DNA of 64,000 bases from Heligmosomoides polygyrus polygyrus (GCA_947396885.1 OX377206.1:7144658-7208657); one strand, 5' to 3'; positions 21,230 to 33,318 are shown, counted from the stretch's first letter. Program-made: numbers and translations. The notes: a model not told the origin generated them from the sequence alone.

Positions 21230-22295
21230 CATAATTTGTAACTTTGGAGGATGGAGTTTTTCTCTATTGTATTCGTTCTTGCCATTCTGGCGCACCGCTG
21301 AGACAGTTCCCATGTTAGTCTTTGACGTTTTAACTAATCACATCATGCACTTAGAGTGCATGCAATAAACGTCAATTGTTAAATGTTAAAAAATGTAGTG
21401 GAAAAAATGTACGTACGCTTCGGAAAAAGATCTTGTAGTAATCCAAGGATGACAGAGATTCTTCGGGCATACATGAAGAACAATTTTGTTTTAGCTTATA
21501 AAAAGTACAGAGTATTGGAGAGCGTGGGTGTAGGGATCAAAATTTGGGCCATTTTCATATCAGGACTGCTCGAAAATTGCCAGAACCTTCCTTACAGCCT
21601 AATAAATAGACCTCAAGGTTAGCCGCCAATTAGATGAATGGCGTTTGACATTTGGCATATGGCATGGAAATCGCTTCGCTTTTTCATATTTGTGGAGACA
21701 AAAGAAATGACACACAGAGAGCGATTCATAGAGGGAATCTGAGCAATCAGTGAATACCGTGTGATTCGGTATCTACATAATCGCCCTACCCTACCACGCG
21801 TGAATGCGCACATCAGTCCGGGTAAATTTAGCTCGCCACCCATCTCCATTTCCACCGTATTCTGGCTGAAGCTACAGGTACGAGCTATTGATAGCAACAA
21901 AACCAGCTCCATACAGCAGTAGGAAACGGCAGATCGTTCCGGCTCATCTGCTGGATGCGCTGAGGAGCAGTACAATCGCGCACAATAGTCCACTGATAAT
22001 CGGATGTCCGTAATGTTTGGTCTGAAGTTTTTTTCTATGAATCGACCTTCGTCTTTGTACTTCTGAACATCGTTCACAATTCGCACCTGCTACGTTGCTA
22101 ATTCTATCATTACCCACTCAAAATTACTCACAATTAGGCGAATTACTGTGATCTATTAGGTTGTTCCTAAATTAATGCCGGTGTACTGCCTCCATTTTTT
22201 AAAGTGTTGCATCTCGATTCAGAATAAACCTTTCACACCAGCACTGAACCGGGAGCATCAAGACGAAGAATTACGAAATATTATGCGTCAGGATA
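21230..22295. other. Unrecognised; possible exon traces
   Basis: A 155-codon minus-strand frame at 21619-22086 has no recognisable domain. At 22151 lies TTAGGTTGTTCCTAAATTAA, resembling a mariner end, with no partner in sight. No gene is called. Confidence 0.35.
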
Positions 22296-22299
22296 ACGC

Positions 22300-22640
22300 T
22301 TTCCGCCGGCAGAAGGAGAGCAGATGGAAAATGCTTACAAGGAAAGATTCCCAACTCAAGGTGAGCTTTTGCGGTGCTATTTAGGCAGGAGCGGAATCCA
22401 GAATTACTGTTAGTTTTTGTTGGACGCTTTTTTAAAGAACGGAAAAAGAGGTGAAAAATGTGTGCGCAACAATGACCAACTCCCACGACACCCCACGAGA
22501 CGTGCCTAGGTGGTGCAGTCGGTAGGAGTGTCGTCTCATAGGAGCACACCGGCGGGCTTTCGAGTTCGAGTCCGCGTACTGCCAACATTTTCGCGCATAT
22601 TATTTTGTTGTTGTTACGCTCTGTCATGATCGCAGGAGTC
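22300..22640 (+). repeat. SINE-D copy
   Basis: About 330 bp shared with the antisense copy at 22985-23325. Order: GGAAAGATTCCCAACTCAAG, GTGAGCTTTTGCGGTGCTAT, CTGTTAGTTTTTGTTGGACG, ATGTGTGCGCAACA, then tRNA-like GGTGGTGCAGTCGGTAGGAG ... CGAGTTCGAGTCCGC. The 154-codon minus-strand frame across it is a shadow. Confidence 0.75.
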
Positions 22641-22984
22641 AATTTCACGCCACCAATGCTTACAACGAACGAAGGCTGTCTATTTGAGCCTTCATCTGTA
22701 TGCGCAAGTTTTTCAGCGTCGAGTATCTGCACCATATCGTTTCTCTGGAAATAAAAAAATCCTATTGCTCTTCCCTTTTAGTCAGCAGCTATGGTACAAA
22801 ACTATAAAACAAGTAAAACACAAGCGATATTTTTAATAACTTATGTAACGGTATGACCTGGGCTCATAATATTCAACCGTATGTTATGTGTACGTATTTG
22901 TGTGTGGTTACGGTATTATTAGTGATACGATATGATGTGGTGGTGGTGCAGATGGTATAAAATGGTCTAAGAATTGCTCCACTT

Positions 22985-23325
22985 ATCATAAGAAAGCGTA
23001 ATAACAACAAACTAATATGTGCAAAAATATTAGCTGTAGGCGGACTTGAACTCAAGGTAGCACCGGTGCGCTTCTATAAGGCGACACTCCGATCGGCTGC
23101 GCCACCGGGACACATCTCATGGGATGTCACAGGGTTGATAACTGCTGCGCACACATTGTTACACTTCTTTTATCGGTTTTTAAAAGGGCGTTCAACAAAA
23201 ACTAACTGTAATTCTCTCGAATTCGCTCACGCGGCCCTACATCCTGTCAGAATAGCATCGCAAAAGCTCACCATGAATTGGGAACCTTTCCCTGTTAGTA
23301 CGGCAATCACTCCCTGCCTGGCTGC
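22985..23325 (-). repeat. SINE-D copy, antisense
   Basis: Reverse-complement partner of 22300-22640, about 350 bp away. Its reverse complement reads CCCAATTCATGGTGAGCTTT, AATTACAGTTAGTTTTTGTT, CCGGTGGCGCAGCCGATCGG and GAGTTCAAGTCCGCC. The two copies form a large imperfect inverted repeat. Confidence 0.75.
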
Positions 23326-23788
23326 TTTTCAGCGGCTTCGTGGTGTCGAGCTATCGACCTCGTCGACAAATCAGAAATTTCTGCAACAGAATGGAGTGAC
23401 TAGGTAGCTAGACCACAAAACGACCCACTATTTAGAGCAGATGCCACGTGCTCGTCTAGATAGTCTAGTATTCATTAGGGCTGTCGCTATTCTTAGCATT
23501 TCATTGTATTTCAGTACTTTGAGGCCGTATAGCAATAGGATTAAAATGCTTTCAACAGTTTCGTCATCTGAATTCAAAATGAGTTCCGGATACGTGATAA
23601 CGGCTGAGAAAAGATTTCGGAAGCTGACGATAGCGTCTTGGGAGGTCTGGATCAAGAAATAAGTTTTCTGCACTTTCTATGTTTTCTTAATATTGCAGTC
23701 AAGTTGAAAGAATAGATCAACACCGCTACCGACCGTCATGGGAACGCGCCATGCACGTGATTCTATGCCGGGTATATATCGCGAACAT

Positions 23789-23925
23789 GCACCGCAGGGG
23801 TGTAGGAACGCGCCGTTGCTCCTACCGTAATCGCGGCAGCCAATCGTGTGCGCCATCTGCGCGGCTGCGATTACCTGCGGCGGTTACGGTAGGAGCAACG
23901 GCGCGTTCCCGCACCCCTGTGGTGC
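23789..23925. mobile_element. Hairpin MITE, well preserved
   Basis: Inverted ends GCACCGCAGGGGTG and CACCCCTGTGGTGC, then GGAACGCGCCGTTGCTCCTA matched on the other arm. Arms pair over about 60 bp around a short centre (GCGATTACCTGCGG region). No coding capacity. Confidence 0.8.
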
Positions 23926-24139
23926 GCCTTTGCGACACTCTGTGCTTTGGTGCTCCTTTACTGCGACTGCAACATGGCTACGTGTAATTCAGGAAGTCCA
24001 TGATGTTCCATGCCTAGATTGTGTTTCTGTGTTGAAGCGGGAATTGGACACGACGGCTATTCACGGCCTGCTTAGTAGTCCATGCAGAGCTTTTCTTTGT
24101 AACCTACATGGTAAACAGCTTTACCGTGACGACTAGAAA

Positions 24140-25100
24140 CTTGGCGAAGGTATGGCTCATCTGGTAGACGAGACGAGATTCTCATCAGACGTTAATCGCG
24201 TCATTTTTGCAGCGTGCAGAAGGATGGCAGCTATCACGGACAACGTCAACAGCGTCCCACTTTCGTCTGTGTAGATTTGCATGGAATGACGTCGAAAAGG
24301 AGACCTTGGCCAAACTTTTGTAACTTTTTGTTAAACGGACGACTTAAGTACGTTGATCTACTATTTCTAGGGCATTCGTTATGAAGAGCAAGCAAATAAG
24401 CAATGATGAAACCGGGAGCTCAGAGAAGTAGCTGAAGCTCAGGTGCATGAATACCTACAAATGCCAGACTTTTACAGGCTTTGAAGAAGGCGAAGTCGCA
24501 GAAGCTATGCCGGACTTGGGATTTGATACCAATCTTCTCAACAAAAAATCGTTGAATACAAAATCAAAGAGCCAACGTGAAATTTACAAAGACCACCGGC
24601 TAAAGAACTACGAGGTGTAGCCCTGTGGTACTTCAGAAGCGGCTTGTGGTTAAGCTCACCGGTTGTACTTCAGAAGCCACCACAATCTAGCTAAGTATTC
24701 CCAGGCAGTTGAATTGCTAGCCACCTTAATCCGTAAAAGTCGAGTCAACATGATTAGACCTTGGTGACGTCCACTGATTCAGCACTAAACCGAGAGATTA
24801 TGACGCTTCACGATGGGACTTCGTCCGAATGGATGCGTCTGATTGATGCGTGACATTAACTGGTCGTGGAACTGCTGCGAAGTGTGTCGTACTCCGCTCT
24901 ATCTATTGCAGCTTACATGATGACGTGGATATCTTCTGACTGTCATCCCTTCGGCTAATCTCTTGAACCGACAATGTCAAAGATGACACTAAGATACATT
25001 GGCATTCTCACCTATAAGCGTCTTATAGCAATCCGTTCTCACCATTCCAGTGTTCGCAGACCATTTTCAAGTGCCATCATATTACATACCAGACGTTCAG
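24140..25100. other. No recognised gene
   Basis: Nothing in this stretch matches a repeat elsewhere in the window or a protein family I know. Confidence 0.4.
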
Positions 25101-25103
25101 TGG

Positions 25104-26312
25104 CCTATGGGCCGCCAAACGTCTACTTGGAGCTTCGCGCCCAAATTTCGATAACAAAACTAATTGGATTATTGACCTTTCGAAGCCGATAAGAGAGGAA
25201 AAACTGGAATCGCTTAGTACATAGGATTAGGTGAGGTAAGGCCCTCAAAACGGTTGACCTGAGGCTTGTCCACCGCCCAGCGCGAGGCAGACATAATTCC
25301 AATGCCGCGCGAACCCCCCCCCCCCCCAGGATGTTGCGCACGGTGCGCGACGAAATTGGACGAGTTGTCGCGGTTCGAATGCTTCCGACAGGGACGGCTA
25401 GTGACGTCATACGCGCGCGATAGCCGCGCCTTGCTACTGGGCCGCTGGAGCGCGAAGGTGAGTGCCGGCGACGTCGACCGCGTAGGGAAGAGCCATGAGA
25501 TGAGGATGAGACAAGTTTGATGTCTCCTGGTAGTGTAGCGGTTGTTAGCAAAGTGTGGGTGGAATGAGACTCAATCTATTTCAAATGAGTGAAGGGAAAC
25601 GGTCAGGGATCTGGGGAGGAAAATTGGAAACAAGAACTGCGACGGTAACTAGAAGTTTCAGGAGCAAGTGTTTGTAAGCTTCTATTCTATTCGGCTTACA
25701 AACTATTCGGGGGGGGGTATGAGCAAAAACTTGAATACTCCACTCACCCTCTCTAAAGTGATAATTGATTATCTCTACAAGAAAAAACTAGCGGATATGA
25801 TAACCGTAGGTTTGGAAATTGTATAAAATTCGAACTACCGAACTACAACATGAACAGAGGAAAAGTCGGAAGAATTGGGAAGAATGCGATCGAGATAAGA
25901 TTTCAAATCAGTGGCTATGGTCATATAGTGGCAAAATTTCGTGCTTCGCGGAGAGCAATGCGTCACCGAGCGCACGTCCGCATTTCAGCGCCGCGACGTC
26001 GCGTTGGAATTACGTCCTGGAGGCGTTCAGCGCATTCGTGCAATTCGTCGATGGGTGAAAACCGATAATTCTTGCAGAAAATCGATAAAATCAATCGATA
26101 TTGGTCGCCTGATCAAATCCCTCTTCCTCCTTTTTCAATGTGACCATTTTCTGCCCATTCTCGTTTATTTTCATTGATTGCACGTGAAGGCTCTCTTTAC
26201 GTGTACATGCTGACTACCCTGACATGTTCAACATGCACAGGCTTACACAGATTTGTGACACACACACACACACACACACGGACAAACGCTTTTATATTAG
26301 TAGGACTTTTGT
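25104..26312 (+). mobile_element. Repeat E, long copy
   Basis: Shares its ends and scattered blocks with 52588-53520: left GTCTACTTGGAGCTTCGC, then AGAGGAAAAACTGG, ATAGGATTAGGTGAGGTAAG; right AATCAATCGATATTGGTC, GTGACACACACACAC and AACGCTTTTATATTAG. A CA microsatellite followed by that 3' end is fixed in both copies. No transposase or helicase frame is visible. The end structure is reminiscent of non-autonomous Helitron-like (Helentron) elements; that is a guess. Confidence 0.5.
26260..26280. repeat. (CA)n microsatellite
   Basis: Ten or so CA units, part of the 3' end of repeat E. Confidence 0.9.
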
Positions 26313-26445
26313 AGTGGGCGCAGAAGTTTAGCGAATAACTCCTAATAACGGTGTGAAAAAGGCAAATGAAGGAAAACTACCGCCGTGACTTTGAGACGGC
26401 GTAAAGAATCGCGAGCCCTGCTCTATTTGTATTTAAATAATAATA

Positions 26446-27354
26446 TTAGGGGGGGGGCCAAAAGTAATGAGACACCCCATGCCGTGTCCATATATCTCGT
26501 GGCTGGAGTCTGGTTTCGTGCTTGTCGTATTTGTATGTTTGTATGCTACTTACTGAAGCCCATCTGAGAAGTTACCACTTCCGCCCTTTCCAGAAGCATG
26601 CCAAAAACCTCAGCCTGTCTCATGCCGAAACCCCAGTCTGACGAGTCGACCTGTGTCGCGCAAATCTCCCCCAATACCCAACCCCGAGCAGCCTGGGCTC
26701 AATATTCACGCAAGATGAGAAGTACGTCTTCTACCTTAACCCTGTCAAGCAGCGAGTCTGGGTGATGCCTGGTGAATTGTTACCGACCTTCGTTCGGCGA
26801 GATGTTCACGGCAAGAAGCATCTTTGCAGCTTTTGGGTCTGCGCCCATGGATCGGTTTACCGGAGGCTGTTTTCCAAGAGCACCGCGATGAACTTCAAGG
26901 CCATGGTGAACGAAATAGAGGAGATGGGCCGGCGACTCGCTCTTATTCATTCGCAGCGCTTCAAGAAGGTTCTCCTCTTCGACAACGCCGCAACCCCTCG
27001 GGCAAAGGTGACCACGGAGTAGCTTGCTCAGCTGCGTTACGTTCACATGCCTCACCCACCGTATTCGCTGGACATCTCTCCATGCAACTACCACTACTAC
27101 TTGAGCCTACAGGACTTCCTAGTCGGAAGGGACACAAGAACCCAAGCAGTCCTTGACAACCATATCGAGCAGTTGATCAACAACAGGCTCAAGCAGTTCT
27201 GGAAGGATGGGATCAGGAAGTTGGCTAAGCGATGGCAGCAAGGTCCTTGCCCTTAATGGCAAATACACTCGCCAGCATCGTTGAGTTGTAATTGAGTTAT
27301 AAAGAGATAAAGATTTTTTTCATTTTGTCTCATTACTTTTGCCCCCCCCCCTAA
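26446..27354 (+). mobile_element. Mariner copy 2 (909 bp), internally deleted
   Basis: Both terminal repeats are present: TTA, G9, CCAAAAGTAATGAGACA at the left and TGTCTCATTACTTTTG, C10, TAA at the right, flanked by TA at 26444-26445 and 27355-27356. The frame around 26699-27021 has the first catalytic motif FTQDEKYVFYLNP, then PTFVRRDVHGKKHL, and second-aspartate motif KVLLFDNAATPR. It stops at a TAG at 27020 (copy 4 has a sense codon there). After the stop, HPPYSLDISPCNYHYY carries N where the third catalytic D is expected, 34 residues after the second. A full mariner is about 1.3 kb and 345 residues; the N-terminal helix-turn-helix part is missing. Non-autonomous, and donor-like for the segment at 15541. 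Confidence 0.9.
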
Positions 27355-28332
27355 TAGTAGTAAGATATTAGACGTACAATAACCAACATGAGCACTAAAA
27401 ATTGCCTTTCTAGTCGATAGAAAGGTTTGTACTACATAAAGTAGCGTGATCAGTGTTAACTATTATATATTTCTGCACTCAGAAATATTCCTCCAATATT
27501 CGAATCACTTCGAATGCAGATTCTCGAGCCGTCGAATCCGAATATTCAAATTCGCTCGAAAAAAAAACGCTTTTTCATACACTCCCGTTCGAGTACGTTC
27601 GAAAAAGGTGGTTCAAATATTCGAAATCGAATCAGAACCGTTCAATCACAATACCCACCACAAAGATTGAAAAAAGGCCGTGGAAGGTTCGCGATCCGAC
27701 TTCTTTCAGTTCTTTCAGTGCACCCGTCTTGGATTTCGTCAATTTAATGAAAAATTCGCAGTACCAACCTGATCCACTAGACGAAGTCAGCCCACTGCCT
27801 TTAATTTTCCGGTGTTTTCATTTCTGATCGCAATTTTTTGGAAAATGCCAGGAATACCCATTAGCGAGTGATGTGTCCACTAATTGCACGCAAAGAACAT
27901 TTAAGTGACCGGATCCAAAACCAGCGTAATTAACAGAAAGTTTGTAAAGAAGTTTTAGTGTATTTTTCTAAAAATGCCAGGGATAAAATGCCATAGCGAT
28001 ATGTCATAGTCACTAATTGTGCCTAAGGTTTATTTAATTGCTTGGATTAAAACCAGCGTAATTAACAGAAAGCAGTTCATGAGGAACAAATTCCTTAAAG
28101 CGAGAAGTTCATTAGAACCAGAGGTATGTTATTGTATTGTAGCTTATTTTTGATTATTCTAATAAACACTGTCAATTTTTCTTATCTACTGGGAACTACT
28201 AAAAATGGTCTAGGTCTGGTTACATCAAAGGAGAGGAACAACAATAGACGAAAGACGATGTAAGCCAATCCGTAATTGGAATGTCCCTCGCTAATGAGTA
28301 TCCCCTGGCATTTAAAAAAAGCGGTCAAAAAT
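27021..28332 (+). repeat. Duplicated segment, partner of 15541-16855
   Basis: Here the mariner is complete with TA on both sides, so this is the more natural context and probably the source. The duplication ends exactly at the right end of the MITE (GCGGTCAAAAAT); beyond it the two loci are unrelated. Confidence 0.9.
27820..28332. mobile_element. MITE with subterminal ATGCCAGG repeats, second copy
   Basis: 513 bp, the same length as 16343-16855 and apparently identical. Ends ATTTCTGATCGC / GCGGTCAAAAAT. Confidence 0.75.
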
Positions 28333-28458
28333 AAAATACCGGAAGTTTTTTAAGACACAGGGTTGATCTCGTCAAGAGGACCACGATAGTATGCGAATTT
28401 TGCAAAGTGGATGAAAACCAAGACGGCTACGGTAAAAGAACAGAAAGAACGCGGATAA

Positions 28459-28593
28459 CCCCTTGCTTATAGTTGCGGCGCTGCGCGGCGCGGCACCTTA
28501 GTCGGAATAAGTATCGACCATGCGGCGCGAAAAATCGATATCTTTGGCAACCATCACGCTGCGCCGCGTTGCGGCGCAAGTATAAACCAGGCC
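28459..28593. mobile_element. PIF/Harbinger-like palindromic MITE
   Basis: Flanked by TAA at 28456-28458 and 28594-28596. Arms TATAGTTGCGGCGCTGCGCG and CGCGTTGCGGCGCAAGTATA; centre with TCGATATC-like sequence. Closely related to 52165-52299 and 57892-58010. Confidence 0.75.
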
Positions 28594-28974
28594 TAACGCC
28601 GATTTCTCCGAACCTCATGGTGGGTATTGTATAAGACAGTAGTGGGTGGGGTGAACAATGGAGCACAAACCTGGGAAAAGAAAAACGGTAGCAGACACTA
28701 TCGCCTTAAGGACAATGTAGTTAGGCAAAAGCTGTGAGGTAGGTGAAAGACAGAAGGTAGTCTTTTGAAATGAAGGATGTTTTTTGATGCCACTCGCTTG
28801 AAAGAAGCAAAATCGGCTGAGGAGCGGCTTGACCCGGTTCTTAGGAAACAAATGCGGATTCAGTTCTTATTGCAAATGAGTGGACTCGAATACTAGTTCT
28901 ACTTCTACTAGGCCACAGTTTAATTTTACATTGTCACCTCTGCTTATAGACTTATACATAGACGATACATTTTC

Positions 28975-29465
28975 CCGTCAAAAAATAACAAATTTTGAAA
29001 ACGAATGTAGGCATTTCCGATATCTAGAGGATATACACTACAGTTGTCCTCTCCCAAAAATTTCGAATAACCGAATATATTCAAACAGCGGCGATTTTCG
29101 AATATTCGAAAATCGCGTTTTTTCGACCATTCGAATTTCCAATGCATTTGGAAATCTCGTTTTTTCGAGCATTCGAATTCAAATACATTCGAAGGTCGCG
29201 ATTTTTTGAAAATGAATGTAAGCATGTCCGATATCTATGAGTTGTATACTATAGTTGTACTCTCCCAAAAATTTCGAATAACCGAATATGTTCGAATAGC
29301 GACGATTTTCGAATATTCGAAAATCGAATACATTCAAGAGTCGCATTTTTTCGAGCACTCGAATTCGTATATATTAGAAAATCGCGTTTTTTCGAACGTT
29401 CGAATAGAATATTCGATTTCGAATAGAATTATTCGAATCCGAATGTTCGAAAATTTATTCGGGCA
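28975..29465. repeat. TTCGAA-rich tandem duplication
   Basis: Two units of about 230 bp (28980-29205 and 29205-29440) share TGAAAACGAATGTAGGCAT, CCGATATCTA, CTCTCCCAAAAATTTCGAAT and AACCGAATAT, followed by many short palindromes (CGAATATTCG, TTCGAA) in alternating orientation. The same motif occurs at 16015-16150 and 62205-62335. Frames here are repeat artefacts. Confidence 0.75.
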
Positions 29466-30322
29466 CAACTATAGTGTGTACATACTTTTGAAACAAACAA
29501 AAAATTTCAAATGTCTCGTTTTTGCTAGAGATGAAGCAATTTTTTGGAATGAGTGACCTAACTATTTTCGACGATGAGGAATTGAACGCGGCTAACGGCG
29601 TTTCGTAAAACCGGACGAAAAACGTGGAAATGTCAAATATAGGGTGGGCACGTAGTTTTGAAACCCACTGTATGGATGCGTTCAGAATACCTCCACGACA
29701 TTCCATAGAAGTAGAATTCGTGGCGAATTACGTGAAAAGATTGAAGAACGCCATATTTTTTTTCAAGTATTAAATAAGTAAGAGTCGACCCCAATTCAGC
29801 GTGGTGATGAAATTTACGAAAATTAAAACAGAACATGAGCGCAGCACGATATATGCCGAATAGGCTAAGTCGAACCTGAAAAAGTGCGACTTGTGCTGAA
29901 ACATTAAATAGAAAGGCGTTTCCTAAAATACGCATGCCTCTATGAAATAATCCGGAAGTGACGTAAATTAGGGACGGATGAAGGGTTTCACACATAGAAA
30001 AAGTGTTTGCGTAATGTGGCCAGAAGGAAGCATGTTCAAGTCTCCTTAACACTCCAAAATGTAATCATGGCCTTGCTTTGGAAAAAACATCTAATTCTCA
30101 AGAAAGCTATGCGATTAACGCTACAAAGGCGAACAACACATGATTACGGTGCCGATAAATTCGACATCGATTCGAATTTTGTGAAAAACGCCGACATTGA
30201 AAAACGAAAACCCATTACAGAATACGCAGATTTCAGCTTGCAAATGACGACGGCTATTCTGAGCAACTGTCAGGTACGGCTGGTCTCTAGACACCAATTA
30301 CTATCAGTGAGAGCAGCCATAA

Positions 30323-30658
30323 GGCATCGTGCATACTTCCCGTCGCCGCGATTGAATCGCGGCGATGAGTTTTGCAGAGCGACGCGAAAGAATTTGAATT
30401 TCTCTGTGCTCGTCGCATCGCCCATCGCTCTGCAAGGGAGCGCGACGGCGATCCGTCCAAGACCAACGCTAAACACCGCGCGCGGCGCGAAAAAGTATGC
30501 CATGCCCGCGATGGGCGCGGGAAGCCATCGCGCATGCCGACCGCCACTGTTGCGGCGGCCGTGGCGAGGTTTTCTTTGACTATTCGGCCGCGTGCGGCGG
30601 AATGGCCATGAACTGATCGCCGCGATGGCATCGCGGCGATGGAAGTATGCCCCCGGCC
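30323..30658. mobile_element. PIF/Harbinger-like MITE, 336 bp
   Basis: TAA at 30320-30322 and 30659-30661. Ends GGCATCGTGCATACTTCC and GGAAGTATGCCCCCGGCC; subterminal GCCGCGATTGAATCGCGGCG and CGATGGCATCGCGGCGA form secondary hairpins. Being palindromic and GC-rich, it creates long open frames on both strands (30007-30579 plus, 30270-30731 and 30287-30685 minus), which are not genes. Confidence 0.8.
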
Positions 30659-31077
30659 TAACAGAGCAGCTTCTGCTTCCGACATGCAGCGAAAGCATAG
30701 CAGAGATTTTCTTATTGTAAACCATGCTCACGTCGACTTGGGCACTTTTCAGGCCAAATTTGGTTTTCAGTTTGAAATATTCGAAACCGAGTTTGAAAAA
30801 AAGAGAGTTTGAGTTGTCAGTTAGTGTATACTGTGCAACACGAGGTTTTTTTTTAGGTGGATCTTTATTTCGAAGGGCCTGACGACGTTGTCAGGACACC
30901 CGCAACAATGCCGAGGTTTCAAGAAGAGAGAAGTTTAAGATTAAAGAGAATTTGAATTTTGCGTGATCGATTGTTTACGTGATCTACTTCTGCTGTGACA
31001 TGCGACAGTGACAGATCTTGTACACGATTTTGCAGATCGATATTCTGCGATCAACAGGACACTCCAATTCTAAGCTA

Positions 31078-31830
31078 ACCTAAGAGTTTTGAAATCAAAG
31101 TGAAATCTTCCAAATCAAAATTATCTTCTATTAGATTAAACTAGACACTTTTCAAAATTGTTGGAATAGTTTTTTGTTTGAGAAAATTCTTAGTATGGCT
31201 TTCTTTGGAGTTTTAATTCACTTGCCCAGTACCTAAACACTTTGTTTGAAATTTTATAAAATTCTAATTTGCAATACAATACAATATTTATTGAGCCAAA
31301 AGTATTACAAAATCTGCTTGTAACAAAAGGACACAGCAAAAATTGGCTCTCAAAAGACCAGCAAAAGTGGATGAAAATTATTGAAATTTTCGACGGAAAA
31401 TAATGTTTTATAGCTTGTTTTAAAGAGCAGGTAGTGTCAAATTTTTAGTGCTAAAGGAACAGTTTGCGCCACGCATTCGTCCAAGACGTTGCGATTTTTA
31501 TATGATTGATAGTAAAATTGCTGTTTGCGTGGAGTTTTTCACCTGTAAACGATAAAACAAAACAATTGGAAAGAACACACATATCCCCTTTTACGATTTA
31601 TGTAAACAGCATTTACACTATCAATCTAATAAAAATCAAGCGAGCTTTTCGAGTCTATGGCGCAATCTGGTCTTCTAATAAACCCAGAACTTAACTCATT
31701 ATTTTTCCTTTCAAAAAAGTGATACGAAACTTCCCTCGAACAAGAATTTGTTCTAACCATCTTGTAGAGTCGATTTATTCAACTTGTGAAAATCTTGTTT
31801 CGATTGGGAAGACGTTCAATTAGATCTCAG
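31078..31830. repeat. Interspersed AT-rich repeat, partly foldback
   Basis: Left block CCTAAGAGTTTTGAAATCAA, TCTTCCAAATC, TTTTTTGTTTGAGAAAATTC also occurs at 41427-41600, and in part at 33805-33905 and, inverted, at 44750-44900. Its centre has a GATTGATAGT / ACTATCAATC inverted pair (about 31505 and 31618). Boundaries are approximate. Confidence 0.45.
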
Positions 31831-31983
31831 AAGCATAAAATTTGCATAGAAGTGTGTACAATTTGGTTTGAAAACGATCCAAATTGATTTTAAAAGTATC
31901 CGGTTCGGTTTGAAAATGTAATGTTGAATTTCTTGCATCACTTGAAATTCCGAAAATGCAGCTCTTCCATCCCAAGTTCAAGG

Positions 31984-32259
31984 GCACGTTGTGCAGCAGT
32001 TAAAAGAGGCGCCCACTGTCGCCTGCACACGATTTCAGGTTGTTGGTACGGATTTCCCGCCCAGGCCAATCAAGGCTTTCATTGCAGTAGGGTCGGTAAC
32101 GTGGTACCAGACCTGCTTAGGGAGGTTAAAACTTTAATTTGTCCTTCGGCTAGTCACCGTGAATACACAGTCAAAGTGCTTCCATGACATACCGTAGAAA
32201 TCAAAAGCCTGACGCATCCCAGAAAACTATTGACTAACGCTCATCCTTACCTGTATCCA
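31984..32259 (+). repeat. SINE-A copy
   Basis: Head TTGTGCAGCAGTTAAAAGAG, GGTACGGATTTCCCGCCCAG, GTGGTACCAGACCTGC, tail GCTCATCCTTACC. Confidence 0.7.
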
Positions 32260-33023
32260 TTCATAGAGAAGATCGTCACATGGTTGCAGTTCTTTCACGG
32301 TCACCTCAAAATACCTTCAAAATAAGGAAAAATCTCGCTGCTGGATAATAGTTTTGATCACATCAATAAATGACATGATCAGAAGTGTCACAAGTGGGTC
32401 TAGTTCTATTTCTGAAACTGCAGCCTTGATGAAAAAAGTTTCAAATTACTTGTAAGCTCGATTTAGTTTGTAACTAAAAAAAAGCAAAACTACGGTAATT
32501 CAATTCTGTAGGGGTGATGGACAGCCGACTGACTCCAACTGAGGACGCTAAACAAATATCAGTCGAGTTTTGGAACCGTTGCACATATACGTCCACTCAG
32601 AGCATGTGCAGCAAATCCCAAAGGCCTCATTAGATGGATACGGTAGGCCCATTTATGCACCACAAAGTAGTAGCTTAGAATAGGCGGGTAGAACGGCTGT
32701 CAGTCTAGCTCACATCGGTGAGCAATCCCGTTTTCGTGCTGTTCGAACATCACTGCCTCGAACGAGGTCGCTTAGAAATACCGTTTCGAAGATGATGACG
32801 TAGATGGCCTGTAGTCCTTGCAGACGCTAATGTCGCAAAGATAGCAATGCACGTCTGCTCTGTACTTGTCTATCGGCCGAGATTACTTGGTAGAGAGTGC
32901 CTATTCGACGAACAATCACCTGAATAAAAATAGAAAATTACACGATGGAGTTGAAACCGCCCTATATGCGTTCCGCATAAGTAATACTTCCGTGTGCTTT
33001 GGTATCTGCACTTTGAGTTCTTA

Positions 33024-33175
33024 GGGACTGTTCATACATCGCGACGGAGGCGACTGGTCGGCCGTGCAAATCATACGTATCGATCTTTGCCAAGCAATCG
33101 CCCAGCACAAATCGATCCGTATGATTTGCCCGGCCGACAAATCGCTCCCGTCGCTACCGTAGTATGAGCAGACCC
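33024..33175. mobile_element. PIF/Harbinger-like palindromic MITE (A)
   Basis: TTA at 33021-33023 and 33176-33178. Ends GGGACTGTTCATAC and GTATGAGCAGACCC; arms carry AATCATACGTATCGAT / ATCGATCCGTATGATT and CGGCCG blocks around a short centre. Confidence 0.8.
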
Positions 33176-33178
33176 TTA

Positions 33179-33318
33179 GGCTTGTGTTATACTTCGGCGA
33201 CGCTGTTGTCGGCGACGTCGGCGACAGTGTTGAGCGAATGCTACACAGTGCGTAGCAGCCTGCGCAACACAGTCGCCGACGTCGCCGACAACAGCGTCGC
33301 CGAAGTGTAACATAGGCC
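33179..33318. mobile_element. PIF/Harbinger-like palindromic MITE (B)
   Basis: Begins directly after the TTA that also ends MITE A. Ends GGCTTGTGTTATACTTCGGC and GCCGAAGTGTAACATAGGCC; arms GCGACGCTGTTGTCGGCGAC pair with GTCGCCGACAACAGCGTCGC. Same family as 18305-18427. The right flank is ATA, a decayed or imperfect duplication. Confidence 0.75.

Noticed and set aside
21619..22086. 155-codon minus-strand open frame
   Set aside because: No domain, signal peptide or clear splice context. Could be chance; left uncalled.
22151..22185. Mariner end TTAGGTTGTTCCTAAATTAA
   Set aside because: No matching inverted end or second TA-flanked terminus nearby, so no element could be delimited.
22271..22735. 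154-codon minus-strand open frame
   Set aside because: Most of it is the antisense of SINE-D; only the first 40 codons are outside the repeat and match nothing I know.
30007..30731. Frames of 190, 153 and 132 codons on both strands
   Set aside because: They lie on a GC-rich palindromic MITE (30323-30658); mirror-image open frames are expected from the inverted repeat.
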